64,000 bases of DNA. Origin: Methyloversatilis universalis FAM5. GTDB lineage: Bacteria > Pseudomonadota > Gammaproteobacteria > Burkholderiales > Rhodocyclaceae. The position numbers and the translations under genes were made by a program. Of this stretch, positions 1 to 9,624 are shown piece by piece; positions within the stretch are counted from its first letter, which is position 1; every line of letters starts with the position of its first letter. The stretch is from assembly GCF_000214035.2 (NCBI RefSeq), contig NZ_AFHG01000028.1:62001-126000 (forward strand). The letters are read 5' to 3'. The notes under the pieces were generated by a model. The model was not told the DNA's origin and ran no database searches. It saw nothing but the letters and a program-made list of their open reading frames with translations.

Positions 1-2
1 AC

Positions 3-731
3 CCGCCGGACCGGACCTGGAGCGCGCTGCACTACGCGGCTTTCGCCGGCAAGCCACGCATCGTCGATCTGCTGGTCGCGCGCGGCGCGAAGATCGACGC
101 GCGCGCGCCCAATCTGGCGACGCCACTGATGATGGCGGTGCGTGAGGGGCACGAAGGCATCGCGAAAACGCTGGTCGATGCCGGTGCCAGCACCACTGCG
201 GTGTCCGACCGCGGCGAGAACGCACTGGCCTGGGCGCTGCGCTACAACCGGCTGAAGATGGCCACGCTGGTGGCGCCGCCGGAAAACGTGGCGGAAGCGG
301 TCAGCGCGCCGGCGCTGCCGGCCCAGCCCGCGCCGCCACCGCCGCAGGCCTCCATCCCGGCGCCGCCGGAGGTGAGCGAACTGCTGAAGAAGCTGCGCCA
401 GGCCGAAGCCCAGGGCAAGCCGACCGAGGCGCTGCGCCGCCAGTTCATGGCGGCGGTCGAGTCACACCGCAAGGCGTCGGCGAAGCAGACGGTGAAGGCC
501 GCGCCGTCGGCGCTGGTCATTTCCGCGAAGCGCGGCAGCAAGGCCGGTGGCGAACGCGCCGAACTGGTGGCCGGTGGCGCCACGCCGGCCGCCCAGACCC
601 TGGCCGCCGACGCGGGTGCGATCGACATCCTGCGCGCCCTGCAGGAGGCGCAGGCCAAGGGTCAGCCGACCGAAGAGCTGCGCCGTCGCTTCAGGGCCGC
701 GGTGGATCGGATGCGGCCGTCAGGGCAGTGA
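3..731 (+). CDS. ankyrin-repeat protein, 3' part (start lies before the window)
   Basis: The reading frame is open from the first complete codon at base 3, so the gene begins upstream. The first 90 or so visible residues are ankyrin repeats (for example SALHYAAFAGKPRIVDLLVARGA, split here as SALHYAAFAG and KPRIVDLLVARGA, and then TPLMMAVREGHEGIAKTLVDAGA). Ankyrin repeats bind protein partners; no partner is evident here. A Pro/Ala-rich linker follows, then two related segments of about 35 residues sharing the pattern L..A.A.G.PTE.LRR.F.AAV (about bases 367-474 and 619-720). The 3' end overlaps the convergent SulP gene by 41 bp. The ankyrin assignment is secure; the function is unknown. Confidence 0.85.
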   Translation, partial: PPDRTWSALHYAAFAGKPRIVDLLVARGAKIDARAPNLATPLMMAVREGHEGIAKTLVDAGASTTAVSDRGENALAWALRYNRLKMATLVAPPENVAEAVSAPALPAQPAPPPPQASIPAPPEVSELLKKLRQAEAQGKPTEALRRQFMAAVESHRKASAKQTVKAAPSALVISAKRGSKAGGERAELVAGGATPAAQTLAADAGAIDILRALQEAQAKGQPTEELRRRFRAAVDRMRPSGQ

Positions 732-2436
732 CCGCCGCGTGATGTGACAGGAACACCCGGCCGCCCAGATGGGCCAGCAGGTCGGTGCGCTCCAGCCTGT
801 CCATCACCGGTCCCTTCACTTCCGACAGGTGCAGCAGTACGCCCATGTCGGCCAGCCGGTGCGCCACGCTTTCCAGCATTTCCAGCGCGCTGGCGTCGAT
901 GTCATTGACCGCCGAGCACAGCAGCACCACGTGACGGACCGCCGGCTGCGCGGCCACCAGCGCCAGGATGCGGTCTTCCACCTGGCGGGCGTTCATGAAG
1001 TTCAGGCCTTCGTCTACGCGCAGCCCGATCAGCGACGGGTCGGTGTCCACCGCGTGCCGTTCGACATTGCGGTAGTGCTCGGTGCCCGGCACCCGGCCGA
1101 CCACCGCCATGTGTGGCCGGCTGGCGTGCCACAGCAGCGTGAGCAGCGACAGCGCCACGCCGGCACCTACGCCGCTCTCGACCCCGGCGAACAGCGTCAC
1201 CGCAAGCGTGGTGACCAGCGCCGCACAGTCCGCCGGTGAGCTGCGCCAGGTGCGTCTCAGCGTGGTGGTGTCGATCAGCGAACTGACCGCGACCACGATG
1301 GTGGCGGCCAGCGTGGCCTGCGGCAGATGGCGCAGCAGCGGCGTGAGCGTGAGCGTGGCCAGCGCGATGCCGGCCGCGGTGTAGGCGCCGGCCGCCGGCG
1401 TCGCCGCGCCGGCCTCGAAATTGACCACCGAACGGGCGAAACCGCCGGTCACCGGATAGCCGCCGGTCACCGCTGCGGCCACATTGGCTGCGCCCAGCCC
1501 GACCAGTTCGCGGTCCGGCTCGATGCGCAGCCGCCGCTTGGCTGCGAAGGTCTGCGCCACCGACACCGATTCGACGAAGCCGATCACGCTGATCAGCAGC
1601 GCCGGCAGCGCCAGCCGGGCGAGCAGATCCGGGTCGGCCGACGGCAGCGTGAGCGGCGGCAGGCCGGCCGGAATCAGGCCCACGGTACGTACGCCGGCCG
1701 CTTCCAGTCCGGCCGCCCAGCTCAGCAGCGTGCTGGCGAGCACCGCCAGCACCGGCGCGGCGCGGGTCCAGATGTCGGCCGTACGCGGCGACAGTCCGGC
1801 GCGCATCAGCAGCGGACGCAGCCGTCTGCGCGCGAGCAGGAGCAGCACGGTCACGCCCAGTCCGAGCGCGGCGGTGGGACCGTGGATGTCGGTAATGTGT
1901 GCGGCCAGACTGCCCAGCAGCGCGGGCAGGGTGTCGCCGCCGCCGGCGATGCCCAGCAGGTGCTTCACCTGGCTCAGCGCGATCAGCAGCGATGAGGCGG
2001 TGACGAAGCCGGACACCACCGGATGGCTCAGGAAGCTGGCCAGGAATCCGAGGCGCAGCGCGCCCATCAGTACCAGCATCAAACCGGACAGGAAAGCCAG
2101 CGTCAGCGCCGCCTGCAGCCGCAGCGCCGGGTCGACCAGGCCCAGGCTGCCGACCGCCGCCGCGGTCATCAGCGACACGATGGCCACCGGACCGACCGAC
2201 AGCGCATGGCTGCTGCCGAACAGCGCATAGGCGCACAGCGGCGCGATGCTCGCGTAAAGCCCGACCTGGGGCGGCAGCCCGGCGAGCTGGGCGTAGGCCA
2301 GGCTCTGCGGAATCAGCATCAGCGTGACGATGGCGGCCGCCAGCAGGTCGGCCGACAGCGCGTTGCGGTCGTAGCGCGGGGCCCAGGCCAGCAGCGGCAG
2401 CCAGCGGGCGAGGCGTGAGGTGGAGCCGGTCAGCAT
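691..2436 (-). CDS. SulP-family anion transporter with STAS domain
   Basis: The product is 581 aa from the ATG at 2436. The N-terminal half has the SulP signature ([19 protein letters not shown], then GLYASIAPL) and many hydrophobic segments. The C-terminal part, about 120 residues containing [12 protein letters not shown], is a STAS domain. The family moves sulfate, bicarbonate or other anions across the inner membrane; the substrate cannot be read from sequence. The frame is open further upstream, but that stretch lacks hydrophobic or conserved character, so the ATG just before [11 protein letters not shown] is chosen. It lies 20 bp downstream of a persulfide-dioxygenase-like gene on the same strand. 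That pairing suggests, but does not prove, a role in handling sulfur oxyanions. Confidence 0.9.
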   Translation of the reverse strand: MLTGSTSRLARWLPLLAWAPRYDRNALSADLLAAAIVTLMLIPQSLAYAQLAGLPPQVGLYASIAPLCAYALFGSSHALSVGPVAIVSLMTAAAVGSLGLVDPALRLQAALTLAFLSGLMLVLMGALRLGFLASFLSHPVVSGFVTASSLLIALSQVKHLLGIAGGGDTLPALLGSLAAHITDIHGPTAALGLGVTVLLLLARRRLRPLLMRAGLSPRTADIWTRAAPVLAVLASTLLSWAAGLEAAGVRTVGLIPAGLPPLTLPSADPDLLARLALPALLISVIGFVESVSVAQTFAAKRRLRIEPDRELVGLGAANVAAAVTGGYPVTGGFARSVVNFEAGAATPAAGAYTAAGIALATLTLTPLLRHLPQATLAATIVVAVSSLIDTTTLRRTWRSSPADCAALVTTLAVTLFAGVESGVGAGVALSLLTLLWHASRPHMAVVGRVPGTEHYRNVERHAVDTDPSLIGLRVDEGLNFMNARQVEDRILALVAAQPAVRHVVLLCSAVNDIDASALEMLESVAHRLADMGVLLHLSEVKGPVMDRLERTDLLAHLGGRVFLSHHAAVTALTAASDPPRP

Positions 2437-2456
2437 CGGGTCAGAATCGGTGTCGT

Positions 2457-3326
2457 TCAGAGGGCATCGAGCGGAATCTTGAGGTAGCGCACGCCATTGT
2501 CTTCGGCTGGCGGCAGATGGCCGGCGCGCATATTGACCTGAACCGACGGCAGCATGAGCACCGGCGTGTCCAGCGTGGCGTCGCGCGCGGTGCGCATGGC
2601 GACGAAATCCTCTTCCGATACGCCTTCGTGCACATGGATGTTGTGCGCACGCTGGTCGCCCACCGTGGTTTCCCAGCACGGCTCGCGGCCGCCGGGCGAA
2701 TAGTCGTGGCACAGCAGCAGACGGGTATCCGGCGGCAGCGCGAGCAGGCGCTGCACCGAGCGGTACAGCGTGCGCGCGTCGCCACCCGGGAAGTCGCAGC
2801 GGGCGCTGCCGTAGTCCGGCATGAACAGCGTGTCACCGACGAACACCGCGTCGCCGATGCGGTAGCTCATGCAGGCCGGCGTGTGGCCGGGCGTGTGCAG
2901 TGCCTCGGCCTGCAGGCTGCCGATGGTGAAGCGCTCGCCGTCGCGGAACAGGTGGTCGAACTGGCTGCCGTCGCGCGCGAAATCGCTGCCGGCATTGAAC
3001 AGCCGGCCGAATACCGCCTGCACGGCGGCGATGTGCTCGCCTATGCCCAGCCGGCCACCGAACTGCTGCTGCAGCCAGGGCGCGGCCGACAGGTGGTCGG
3101 CATGGACGTGGGTTTCCAGTATCCACTCGACCCGGGCATCGAGCGCGCGGATGCGCGCCGCGATGCGCTCGGCCGAGGCGGTCGATGTGCGGCCGGATTT
3201 CGGATCGAAATCCAGCACGCTGTCGATCACCGCGCAGGCGCGGCTGTCCGGGTCCAGTACCAGATGGCTCACCGTGCTGGTGGCCGGGTCGAAGAAGGAT
3301 TCGATGTGCGGGGCGTTGGGGGTCAT
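2457..3326 (-). CDS. MBL-fold metallohydrolase, Blh/ETHE1 persulfide-dioxygenase-like
   Basis: The product is 289 aa. It carries the metallo-beta-lactamase metal motif [10 protein letters not shown] (His73, His75, Asp77, His78), and later conserved elements include [13 protein letters not shown] and [20 protein letters not shown]. This pattern is that of the glyoxalase-II-like / Blh / ETHE1 branch, whose studied members oxidise glutathione persulfide to sulfite using one iron. The frame extends upstream, but the ATG before [13 protein letters not shown] fits the family start. It is probably co-transcribed with the SulP gene. Family membership is clear; the exact activity is inferred. Confidence 0.85.
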   Translation of the reverse strand: MTPNAPHIESFFDPATSTVSHLVLDPDSRACAVIDSVLDFDPKSGRTSTASAERIAARIRALDARVEWILETHVHADHLSAAPWLQQQFGGRLGIGEHIAAVQAVFGRLFNAGSDFARDGSQFDHLFRDGERFTIGSLQAEALHTPGHTPACMSYRIGDAVFVGDTLFMPDYGSARCDFPGGDARTLYRSVQRLLALPPDTRLLLCHDYSPGGREPCWETTVGDQRAHNIHVHEGVSEEDFVAMRTARDATLDTPVLMLPSVQVNMRAGHLPPAEDNGVRYLKIPLDAL

Positions 3327-3506
3327 GTTCGATGTCCGGGTGAGGCCGGTCCGGATCAAGATCGGAAGCTCAGGACCGTTATAGTGAGCCGAGAGCGCCC
3401 GGTCTTCGGTAACCTGCGTCACCGAAGGCACCTTGCGGTGCGCCATGGCCCTGATCCTGCCCGAGAAGCGCGCTGCCGGCCCGGCCGGCAGCCGATATAC
3501 GACACG

Positions 3507-6500
3507 ATGTCCGTTCCGCCTTCACTCGAAGAAGACCTTGTCCGCCTGCGCAGACGCTTTGCCGCCCTGCTGCTCGGCTGGCTGCTGATCTGTGCGCTGG
3601 TCACCGGCGGGTCGCTGCACGTCGCGCACAACGACTATCTCGAGGACATGCGTGCGCGCACCGCGCTGCGCCTGGGCAGCCTCAACGAAACCCTGAGCAC
3701 CACCTTCCGTCAGCTGGCGGCGCTGCCGGTGGCGCTGGCCCGTCAGGTCACGCTGCAGGACTACCTGATGCACCGCGCCGGCGATCCGGACGTACAGCGC
3801 ACACCGCCCGGCGAGGCGCGCAAGGCGCAGATGCTCACCCGTCGCGAAGTGCTGGGCATGAGCAGTCTGCTCAATGCGATGGCGCACGATTTCAGCGTGT
3901 CCCTCATCTTCCTGCTGGACGAGAACGGCATCGCGATCGCCGACAGCAGCTTCCATCTGGACAGCGCCGTGCTCGGCACCGACTTTTCTGACCGCGCCTA
4001 TGTCCGGCAGGCGGTGGAGACCGGCGCTGCGCAGCAGTACCTGATGGGGCGGGTGAGCAACCGGCCCGGCTTCTTCTTCGCCGGCCGGGTCGACGTGACC
4101 GGCCGCCTGCCGGGCGTGATCACCATCAAGCAGGAAGCCGAATCGATGAAGCATCTGTTCGGCGGCTATGACCAGGTTGCGCTGGTGACCGACAGCAATG
4201 GCGTGGTGGTGCTGGGATCACCGGCCGGGGTCGTGCTCAGGCGCTTCACCCCGGCCATCGGCGCACCGGTCAGCGACGACACGCTGCGCGAAACCTACAA
4301 GGCGGTGCCGCCCGTCCTGACCTGGCAGGGCAGCGAAGAGGCGCTTGCCGACGGCAGCGTGCTGCACTTCCAGGTGATCGACGGTCTGCGCCACATGGTG
4401 ATCGGACGGCCGATGGATGGCGCGCCCTACACGGTGTGGGTGCTGCTGCCGCTGCGTGACGAAACCGCCCTCTGGCAGCGTCACGTGAGCGGTGGCGTGG
4501 TGTTCGCACTGCTCGGCATCGCGCTGCTGGCGCTGTGGCAGCGGCGTGAACGCCAGGGGCTGGACATCCGGCGCGCCCGCGGAGAACTGCTGGATCTGGC
4601 CAACGCCTTGCCGCTGACCGTGTTCCGCTATCACCAGCCGCTGGGCCGGGCCGGCCGCTTCGCCTTCATTGCGCACGGCGCCGAGCAGTTGTTCGGCCGT
4701 TCGGTGGCGGAACTGGAGCGCGCGCCTTCGCTCGCCTGGCGGGCGTCCGGACTGGCCGAGGACAAGCCGCCGGTCGGCTTCCGTGAAGTGCGCATCGACA
4801 CCCCGGGCGGCCCGCGCTGGTTCCGGCTGGACAGTGCGCCGATGCCGGACGGCGCGGGCGGCACGCTGTACAACGGCTACTGGCTGGACATCACCGAACG
4901 CAAGCTGAACGACGCCAAGTTCCGCGCGCTGTTCGAGCATTCCTTCGACAGTTATCTGTTCGTCAGCGGCGATGCCGGCATCGAAAGCTGCAATCCGGCC
5001 ACGCTGCAGCTGTTCGGCGCGGTGTCGGAACAGGCGCTGCACTCTTGTCGCCCGTGGCTGGCGCCGATGTCGCCGCCGCAGCAGCCGGGTGGCGAGGACA
5101 GCGAGGCGGCCGCGCAGCGGCTGCTGGCACGGGCGCGCGAGGAGGGCCGGGCGCAGATGCGCGAATGGCAGTTCCTGCACGCCGACGGCCATCCTTTCAC
5201 CGCCGAGCTGGCGGTGATCCCGATCACCCAGGACGGACGCCAGCTCTACTGTCTGCTGGTGCATGACGTGACGGTGCGCAAGGAGGCGGAGGCGGCGCTG
5301 GCGCGGGCGCGCGATGCGGCCGAGGCGGCGGCGCAGCTGAAATCCAGCTTCCTCGCCAACATGTCGCACGAAATCCGCACGCCGATGAACGCCATTCTCG
5401 GCATGACCCATCTGGCCCTGCGCGATGAAATGACGCCGCGCCAGCGCAACTATGTCGAGAAGGCGCACCGCGCCGCGCGCGGCCTGCTGGCCATCCTGAA
5501 CGACATCCTCGACCTGTCGAAGATCGAATCCGGCCGGCTGGAGATCGAACGCATCGACTTCAGGCTGGATGCGGTGATCGATCACCTGGTTGATGTGATC
5601 GGCGTGAAGGCTGAGGAAAAGAACCTCGAACTGCTGTTCAGCGCCGAAGCCGGCATTCCGACCGCGCTGGTCGGCGATCCGGTGCGGCTGGGCCAGGTGC
5701 TGATCAATCTGGCCAGCAACGCGATCAAGTTCACCGAGCGGGGCGACGTGACCATCGCGGTGGCGCTGCAGTCCAGAGACGACAGCACGGTCGAACTGCA
5801 CTTCACGGTCAGCGATTCCGGCATCGGCATGGACGAGGCGCAGATCGCCCGTCTGTTCCAGCCCTTTACCCAGGCCGACAGCTCGATCACCCGGCGTTAC
5901 GGCGGCACCGGTCTGGGCCTCACCATCTGCCGCCAGCTGGTGGACCTGATGGGCGGGCGCATCTGGGTGGACAGCGCGCCCGGCCGCGGTTCGGTCTTCC
6001 ATTTCACTGCGCGTTTCGGCCTGCAGCAGAGCGCCGCCCCGTCATGGCCTGCGCTGGCCGGCGAAGCGAGCGGCACCCGGGTGCTGGTGGTGGATGACCA
6101 TGCCGGTGCGCGCGAGGTACTGGCCACGCTGTGCCGCGGCATGGGGCTGGACACCGACGTCGCCGGCAGTGCCGACGAGGCGCTGGAAAGGCTGGAGCAC
6201 GACGGCGCGCGCTACGGCCTGCTGCTGATCGACTGGAAGATGCCCGGCATGGACGGCGTGCAGCTGGCGGAGGAAATACGCCGCCGCTGGCCGCGCCGCG
6301 GCGTGCGTCTCATCCTGGTCACCGCGCTGGGGCGAGACGATGTCGCCACCCAGTCGGCCGGCCGGCAGTTCGAGGCGGTGCTGCACAAGCCGGTCACGCC
6401 GTCCTCGCTGCTGGATGCCGTGTCCCAGGCTTACGGCCGGCGTCAGGACAGCGCCCGCCATCCGGGTGCCGACAACGGTGCGGAGGCCGCCGCCGGGCTG

Positions 6501-7523
6501 GCCGGCGCCCGGGTGCTGCTGGTCGAGGACAACGAGCTGAACCAGGAACTGGCGGTGGATCTGCTGGAACGCGCCGGCATCGAGGTGAAGGTGGCCGGTG
6601 ACGGGCGGCAGGCGCTGGACATGCTGGCCGGCGACAGCCGCTTCGATGCGGTGCTGATGGACTGCCAGATGCCGGTCATGGACGGCTATACCGCCACCCG
6701 CGAACTGCGCGCGCTGCCCGGACTGGAGGCGCTGCCGGTGATCGCGATGACCGCCAGCGTGCTGGAAACCGACCGCGAGCGCATGCGCGCCTGCGGCATG
6801 AACGACTGCATCCCGAAGCCGCTGGACGTGCCGCAGATGTTCGCCACGCTGGCCCGCTGGCTGCAGCCGCGCGGCAGTGCGGCGCCGCTGCCCGCGGCCG
6901 CACCGGCCGGCGACGCGGAGGTGCCGCCGCTGCCCGGGCTGGATACCGCCGCCGGCCTGTCGCACTGCATGGGCAAGACACCGCTCTACCGGCGGGTACT
7001 GCGCGGTTTCGTGCGCAGCCAGCGCGACTTCGTCGAGCAGTTCGATCTGGCGCGGGCGATGGACGACGCCGCGATGCAGGGCCGGCTGGTGCATACGCTG
7101 CGCGGTCTGGCCGGCACCATAGGCGCGGACGCGCTGCACCGCATGGCTTCCAGGCTGGAAGATCGGGTCAGTGCCGCCGCACCGGCGGCAGAGGTGGCCG
7201 ATGCGCTGGGCGCGACCGGGCGCGAACTGAACGCGCTGCTCGACGCCCTGCAGGCGCACGCCTGGCTGGCCGACCCGGCCGGTGAAGAGCGCGACCCGCC
7301 TGACCGGGCATCCCTGGTCGAGCCGCTGTCGCTGCTGCAGAGCCTGATCGCGGACAGCGACGCCGAAGCGCGACCGCTGGCTGCGGACCTGATGCGCACG
7401 CTGTCGGGCACCCCGCTGGAATCGCTGGCCACCTCGCTGCACGAGGCGCTCAAGCGCTACGACTTCGAACGCGCCGCCAGCTGGCTGGAAGCGCTGCGCG
7501 AGCGCGCCGGCACGCCGCGCTGA
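3507..7523 (+). CDS. hybrid sensor histidine kinase with PAS, two REC domains and Hpt
   Basis: This is a 1338-aa membrane kinase. Order of parts: TM1 (about 17-37), a periplasmic sensor region of about 290 residues (Cache-like by layout), TM2 (about 326-345), two PAS-like domains, then HisKA with the H box [11 protein letters not shown] (His621). A HATPase follows (N box [14 protein letters not shown] box [10 protein letters not shown]). Next come receiver 1 (Asp909 in [13 protein letters not shown]), receiver 2 (Asp1052 in [12 protein letters not shown]) and a C-terminal Hpt domain (His1196 in [13 protein letters not shown]). All phosphorelay residues are present. The open frame extends far upstream, but the ATG at 3507 starts just before TM1. 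An HD-GYP response regulator ends 7 bp beyond on the opposite strand and is a plausible output partner (inference). Confidence 0.93.
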   Translation: MSVPPSLEEDLVRLRRRFAALLLGWLLICALVTGGSLHVAHNDYLEDMRARTALRLGSLNETLSTTFRQLAALPVALARQVTLQDYLMHRAGDPDVQRTPPGEARKAQMLTRREVLGMSSLLNAMAHDFSVSLIFLLDENGIAIADSSFHLDSAVLGTDFSDRAYVRQAVETGAAQQYLMGRVSNRPGFFFAGRVDVTGRLPGVITIKQEAESMKHLFGGYDQVALVTDSNGVVVLGSPAGVVLRRFTPAIGAPVSDDTLRETYKAVPPVLTWQGSEEALADGSVLHFQVIDGLRHMVIGRPMDGAPYTVWVLLPLRDETALWQRHVSGGVVFALLGIALLALWQRRERQGLDIRRARGELLDLANALPLTVFRYHQPLGRAGRFAFIAHGAEQLFGRSVAELERAPSLAWRASGLAEDKPPVGFREVRIDTPGGPRWFRLDSAPMPDGAGGTLYNGYWLDITERKLNDAKFRALFEHSFDSYLFVSGDAGIESCNPATLQLFGAVSEQALHSCRPWLAPMSPPQQPGGEDSEAAAQRLLARAREEGRAQMREWQFLHADGHPFTAELAVIPITQDGRQLYCLLVHDVTVRKEAEAALARARDAAEAAAQLKSSFLANMSHEIRTPMNAILGMTHLALRDEMTPRQRNYVEKAHRAARGLLAILNDILDLSKIESGRLEIERIDFRLDAVIDHLVDVIGVKAEEKNLELLFSAEAGIPTALVGDPVRLGQVLINLASNAIKFTERGDVTIAVALQSRDDSTVELHFTVSDSGIGMDEAQIARLFQPFTQADSSITRRYGGTGLGLTICRQLVDLMGGRIWVDSAPGRGSVFHFTARFGLQQSAAPSWPALAGEASGTRVLVVDDHAGAREVLATLCRGMGLDTDVAGSADEALERLEHDGARYGLLLIDWKMPGMDGVQLAEEIRRRWPRRGVRLILVTALGRDDVATQSAGRQFEAVLHKPVTPSSLLDAVSQAYGRRQDSARHPGADNGAEAAAGLAGARVLLVEDNELNQELAVDLLERAGIEVKVAGDGRQALDMLAGDSRFDAVLMDCQMPVMDGYTATRELRALPGLEALPVIAMTASVLETDRERMRACGMNDCIPKPLDVPQMFATLARWLQPRGSAAPLPAAAPAGDAEVPPLPGLDTAAGLSHCMGKTPLYRRVLRGFVRSQRDFVEQFDLARAMDDAAMQGRLVHTLRGLAGTIGADALHRMASRLEDRVSAAAPAAEVADALGATGRELNALLDALQAHAWLADPAGEERDPPDRASLVEPLSLLQSLIADSDAEARPLAADLMRTLSGTPLESLATSLHEALKRYDFERAASWLEALRERAGTPR

Positions 7524-7530
7524 GCCGCCC

Positions 7531-8673
7531 TCAGTCGTCCGCGCCGGTCGCCGCCTCTGCAGCAGGCCCGGACGACGGGCGGGCGGCCTCCGGCGGCATA
7601 TCGACATCGGTCATCGGGCCGTGGGTATCGGCATAGGTGTCGTGGATGCGCAGCATGTCCGGCAATGCGCGGCGGAAAGCCTCGACCAGCCGTGGATCGA
7701 AGTGCGTACCGGTGCTGCGCGCCATCACCTGCAGCGTGTCCTTCACCGCCATCGCGTCCTTGTACGGACGCTTGTTCATCAGCGCGTCGAACACGTCGGC
7801 GATGGCCACGATGCGGCCGAACAGCGGAATGGCCTCGCCGATCAGCCCGTGCGGATAGCCGCTGCCATCGAAACGTTCGTGGTGGGTGAGCGCGATGGTG
7901 CGTGCGGTGTCCAGCAGCTCGTCATCGTGCCGGCCGATGATTTCGGCGCCGATTTCCGGGTGCCGGCGCATGACGGCCCATTCCGCGGTGCTGAGCGGCC
8001 CCGGTTTCAGCAGCACCGCGTCCGGAATGCCGATCTTGCCGATGTCGTGCATGGACGCGGTGTTGAACAGCAGTTCTGCGGCCGCCTGTTCCAGCCCGCT
8101 GGCCTCGCCGATCAGCCGCGCGTAGTAGCTCATGCGGATCACGTGGTTGCCGGTTTCGTTGTCGCGGAACTCGGCGGCGCGACCCAGCCGGCGGATGATC
8201 TGCTGGCGCGATGCGAGCAGCTCCGCGGTGCGTTCGCGTACCCGCTCTTCCAGCGCACGGGTCTGGTCGTAGAGCGCCAGATGCGTGCGCACCCGGGCGC
8301 ACACGATGGGCGGGCTGATCGGCTTGGTGATGTAGTCCACCGCGCCGACTTCCAGCCCGAGGCGCTCGTCCTCGATCGAAGTCATGGCGGTGACGAAGAT
8401 GACCGGAATGCCGCGGCGGTCCGGGTTGGCCTTGATGCGGCGGCACACGTCGTAGCCATTCATGCCCGGCATCATGACGTCGAGCAGGATGAGATCCGGC
8501 GGGTCGTCCGAATTGATGATGGCCAGCGCCTTCTCGCCATTGGTGGCCACCTTGACCCGGTAGTCCTGCCGCAGCAGACCGCTGAGCAGATCGATGTTCT
8601 CCGGCGTGTCGTCGGCCACCAGCACCGTCTGCCTCGGGGGCCGCGGCGCGGCGGGTTCCGCTTGATTCAGCAC
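7531..8673 (-). CDS. two-component response regulator with HD-GYP phosphodiesterase domain
   Basis: The product is 380 aa from a GTG start at 8673, which has a well-placed AGGAGA ribosome site 5 bases ahead. The N-terminal receiver has the acidic pair VADD and the phospho-acceptor Asp65 (LILLDVMMPGMNG). The C-terminal HD-GYP domain has His209-Asp210 (MHDIGKIGIP) and the HHERFDGSGYP motif. HD-GYP domains hydrolyse cyclic-di-GMP, so signalling through this protein should lower c-di-GMP and favour motility over attachment. It converges with the large hybrid kinase. Confidence in domains and catalytic residues is high; the signal is unknown. Confidence 0.93.
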   Translation of the reverse strand: MLNQAEPAAPRPPRQTVLVADDTPENIDLLSGLLRQDYRVKVATNGEKALAIINSDDPPDLILLDVMMPGMNGYDVCRRIKANPDRRGIPVIFVTAMTSIEDERLGLEVGAVDYITKPISPPIVCARVRTHLALYDQTRALEERVRERTAELLASRQQIIRRLGRAAEFRDNETGNHVIRMSYYARLIGEASGLEQAAAELLFNTASMHDIGKIGIPDAVLLKPGPLSTAEWAVMRRHPEIGAEIIGRHDDELLDTARTIALTHHERFDGSGYPHGLIGEAIPLFGRIVAIADVFDALMNKRPYKDAMAVKDTLQVMARSTGTHFDPRLVEAFRRALPDMLRIHDTYADTHGPMTDVDMPPEAARPSSGPAAEAATGADD

Positions 8674-8810
8674 GGGGTCTCCTGTGGGTAAGGACCGGGG
8701 CGTGCAGCGCCTCACCCGGTGCGGGATGTTTTACCACGACGTGGACGCCGCTGTGCAGCAAGCGTTCCGCATACGGCTGCGCGCACCGTCCCCGAAGTTT
8801 TCAACGGACG

Positions 8811-8838
8811 AAAAAAAACGGCGGACAAGCCGCCGTTT
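8811..8838 (-). terminator. rho-independent terminator of pqqA
   Basis: On the minus strand a perfect 9-bp stem (AAACGGCGG / CCGCCGTTT, arms 8816-8824 and 8830-8838) with a 5-nt loop is followed by an uninterrupted T8 run (A8 at 8811-8818 on the plus strand). It lies 18 bp past the pqqA stop codon. Confidence 0.85.
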
Positions 8839-8855
8839 CTTTCATACGCGCCGAC

Positions 8856-8930
8856 TCATCGGTTGGCAACGTACATGGTGATTTCGAAGCCGAAACGCAG
8901 GTCGGTGGCCTTCGGGGTTTCCCAGCTCAT
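8856..8930 (-). CDS. pqqA: coenzyme PQQ precursor peptide PqqA (orphan)
   Basis: A 24-codon gene. The peptide has the PqqA core FEITMYVANR, with Glu16 and Tyr20 spaced E-x3-Y. These two side chains are cross-linked by the radical SAM enzyme PqqE and then carved out to make pyrroloquinoline quinone, the cofactor of periplasmic methanol and alcohol dehydrogenases. The N-terminus MSWETPKATDLRFG resembles known PqqA leaders. An AGGAGA ribosome site precedes the ATG by 6 bases. No pqqB, C, D or E lies in the window, and terminators on both sides make it a single-gene unit. Length, Glu/Tyr spacing and the C-terminal Asn-Arg all match the family. Confidence 0.9.
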   Translation of the reverse strand: MSWETPKATDLRFGFEITMYVANR

Positions 8931-8961
8931 ATCTCTCTCCTGAATGTTGTGTTTCTGACAG

Positions 8962-8981
8962 GGCAGCGCGACTGCGCTGCC
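8962..8981 (-). other. hairpin in the pqqA leader
   Basis: Perfect 8-bp inverted repeat (GGCAGCGC / GCGCTGCC) with a 4-nt loop, between the predicted pqqA promoter and its ribosome site. It has no T-run, so it may be a leader RNA structure or a protein site rather than a terminator. Confidence 0.4.
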
Positions 8982-9009
8982 TGGATGAAAGTATGGGAAG
9001 GGTGACCGC

Positions 9010-9025
9010 TGCCGGCTTCGTGCCA
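9010..9025 (-). promoter_or_regulatory. sigma-54-like (-24/-12) promoter for pqqA
   Basis: The minus strand reads TGGCACG, four bases, then CGGCA. The -24 block matches the sigma-54 consensus exactly, and the GG-N10-GC spacing is exact, although the -12 block is only partly consensus. The start site would be near 8999, giving a leader of about 70 nt before pqqA. An inverted repeat (9037-9059) lies just upstream. Confidence 0.45.
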
Positions 9026-9036
9026 CTGCTGAAAAG

Positions 9037-9059
9037 CGGGTCATGAAAATCATGACCCG
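9037..9059 (-). terminator. inverted repeat after lptA, probable terminator
   Basis: A perfect 10-bp inverted repeat (arms 9037-9046 and 9050-9059, CGGGTCATGA and its complement) with a 3-nt spacer lies directly after the lptA stop. On the minus strand it is followed by CTTTTC, so it looks like a terminator ending the kdsD-lptA operon. Its position about 13 bp upstream of the predicted pqqA -24 box also allows an operator role. Confidence 0.55.
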
Positions 9060-9066
9060 GCGCCGC

Positions 9067-9624
9067 TTACTCCTTCGGCGCGGTCTTGGGCTGGATGATG
9101 GCGCGCACCCGCTTTGACTGGTCGCCGGCCGACGGCACCGATTTCGCGTCGGAGGAATTGGTCACCGTGTAGTTCTCGGTCAGCGAGTTGTATTCGATGT
9201 ACTGGCCGCGCACCTCGTCGCCACCGCTCTTCACGTGCGAACGCACGAAGAAGCGGGTGATTTCGGTCTTGGCGTCGTGCTCGATGCGTTCGGCCTCGCC
9301 TTCCATCCACTCGTTGATGCCCTCGCGCTTCTGGCGGAAGCGTGCCAGGCCGCCTTCGCCGCCGGTGGCCACGCCCTTCTGGTAGCCGGTCGCGTCCTGG
9401 GTCACCACCACCTTGTTCGCCTTGATCGTGAGCGTGCCCTGGGTGAACACCACATTGCCCTCGAACACGTGGGTGCGCGTGCGGTCATCGACCGTCACCT
9501 TGTCGGCTTCGAGGTTGACCGGTTTTTCGCGGTCGGCGCGCTCGGCCAGCGCCGGCAGCGGGAGGGCGGCAGCGGCCAGAAGGTGCAGGGCGCAGAGGCC
9601 CTTCAGTGCGGTGCGCGGGGTCAT
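9067..9624 (-). CDS. lptA: LPS transport periplasmic protein LptA
   Basis: The product is 185 aa. A signal peptide ends near ALA-ER (about residue 27). The OstA/LptA beta-jellyroll follows, with repeated strands typical of the family (NLEADKVTVDDRTRTHVFEG, then NVVFTQGTLTIKANKVVVTQD). LptA polymerises in the periplasm to form the bridge that carries LPS from LptC to LptD. Its ATG overlaps the lptC stop as ATGA, so the two are translationally coupled. In many betaproteobacteria lptB follows lptA; here a terminator and pqqA come next instead. Confidence 0.95.
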   Translation of the reverse strand: MTPRTALKGLCALHLLAAAALPLPALAERADREKPVNLEADKVTVDDRTRTHVFEGNVVFTQGTLTIKANKVVVTQDATGYQKGVATGGEGGLARFRQKREGINEWMEGEAERIEHDAKTEITRFFVRSHVKSGGDEVRGQYIEYNSLTENYTVTNSSDAKSVPSAGDQSKRVRAIIQPKTAPKE

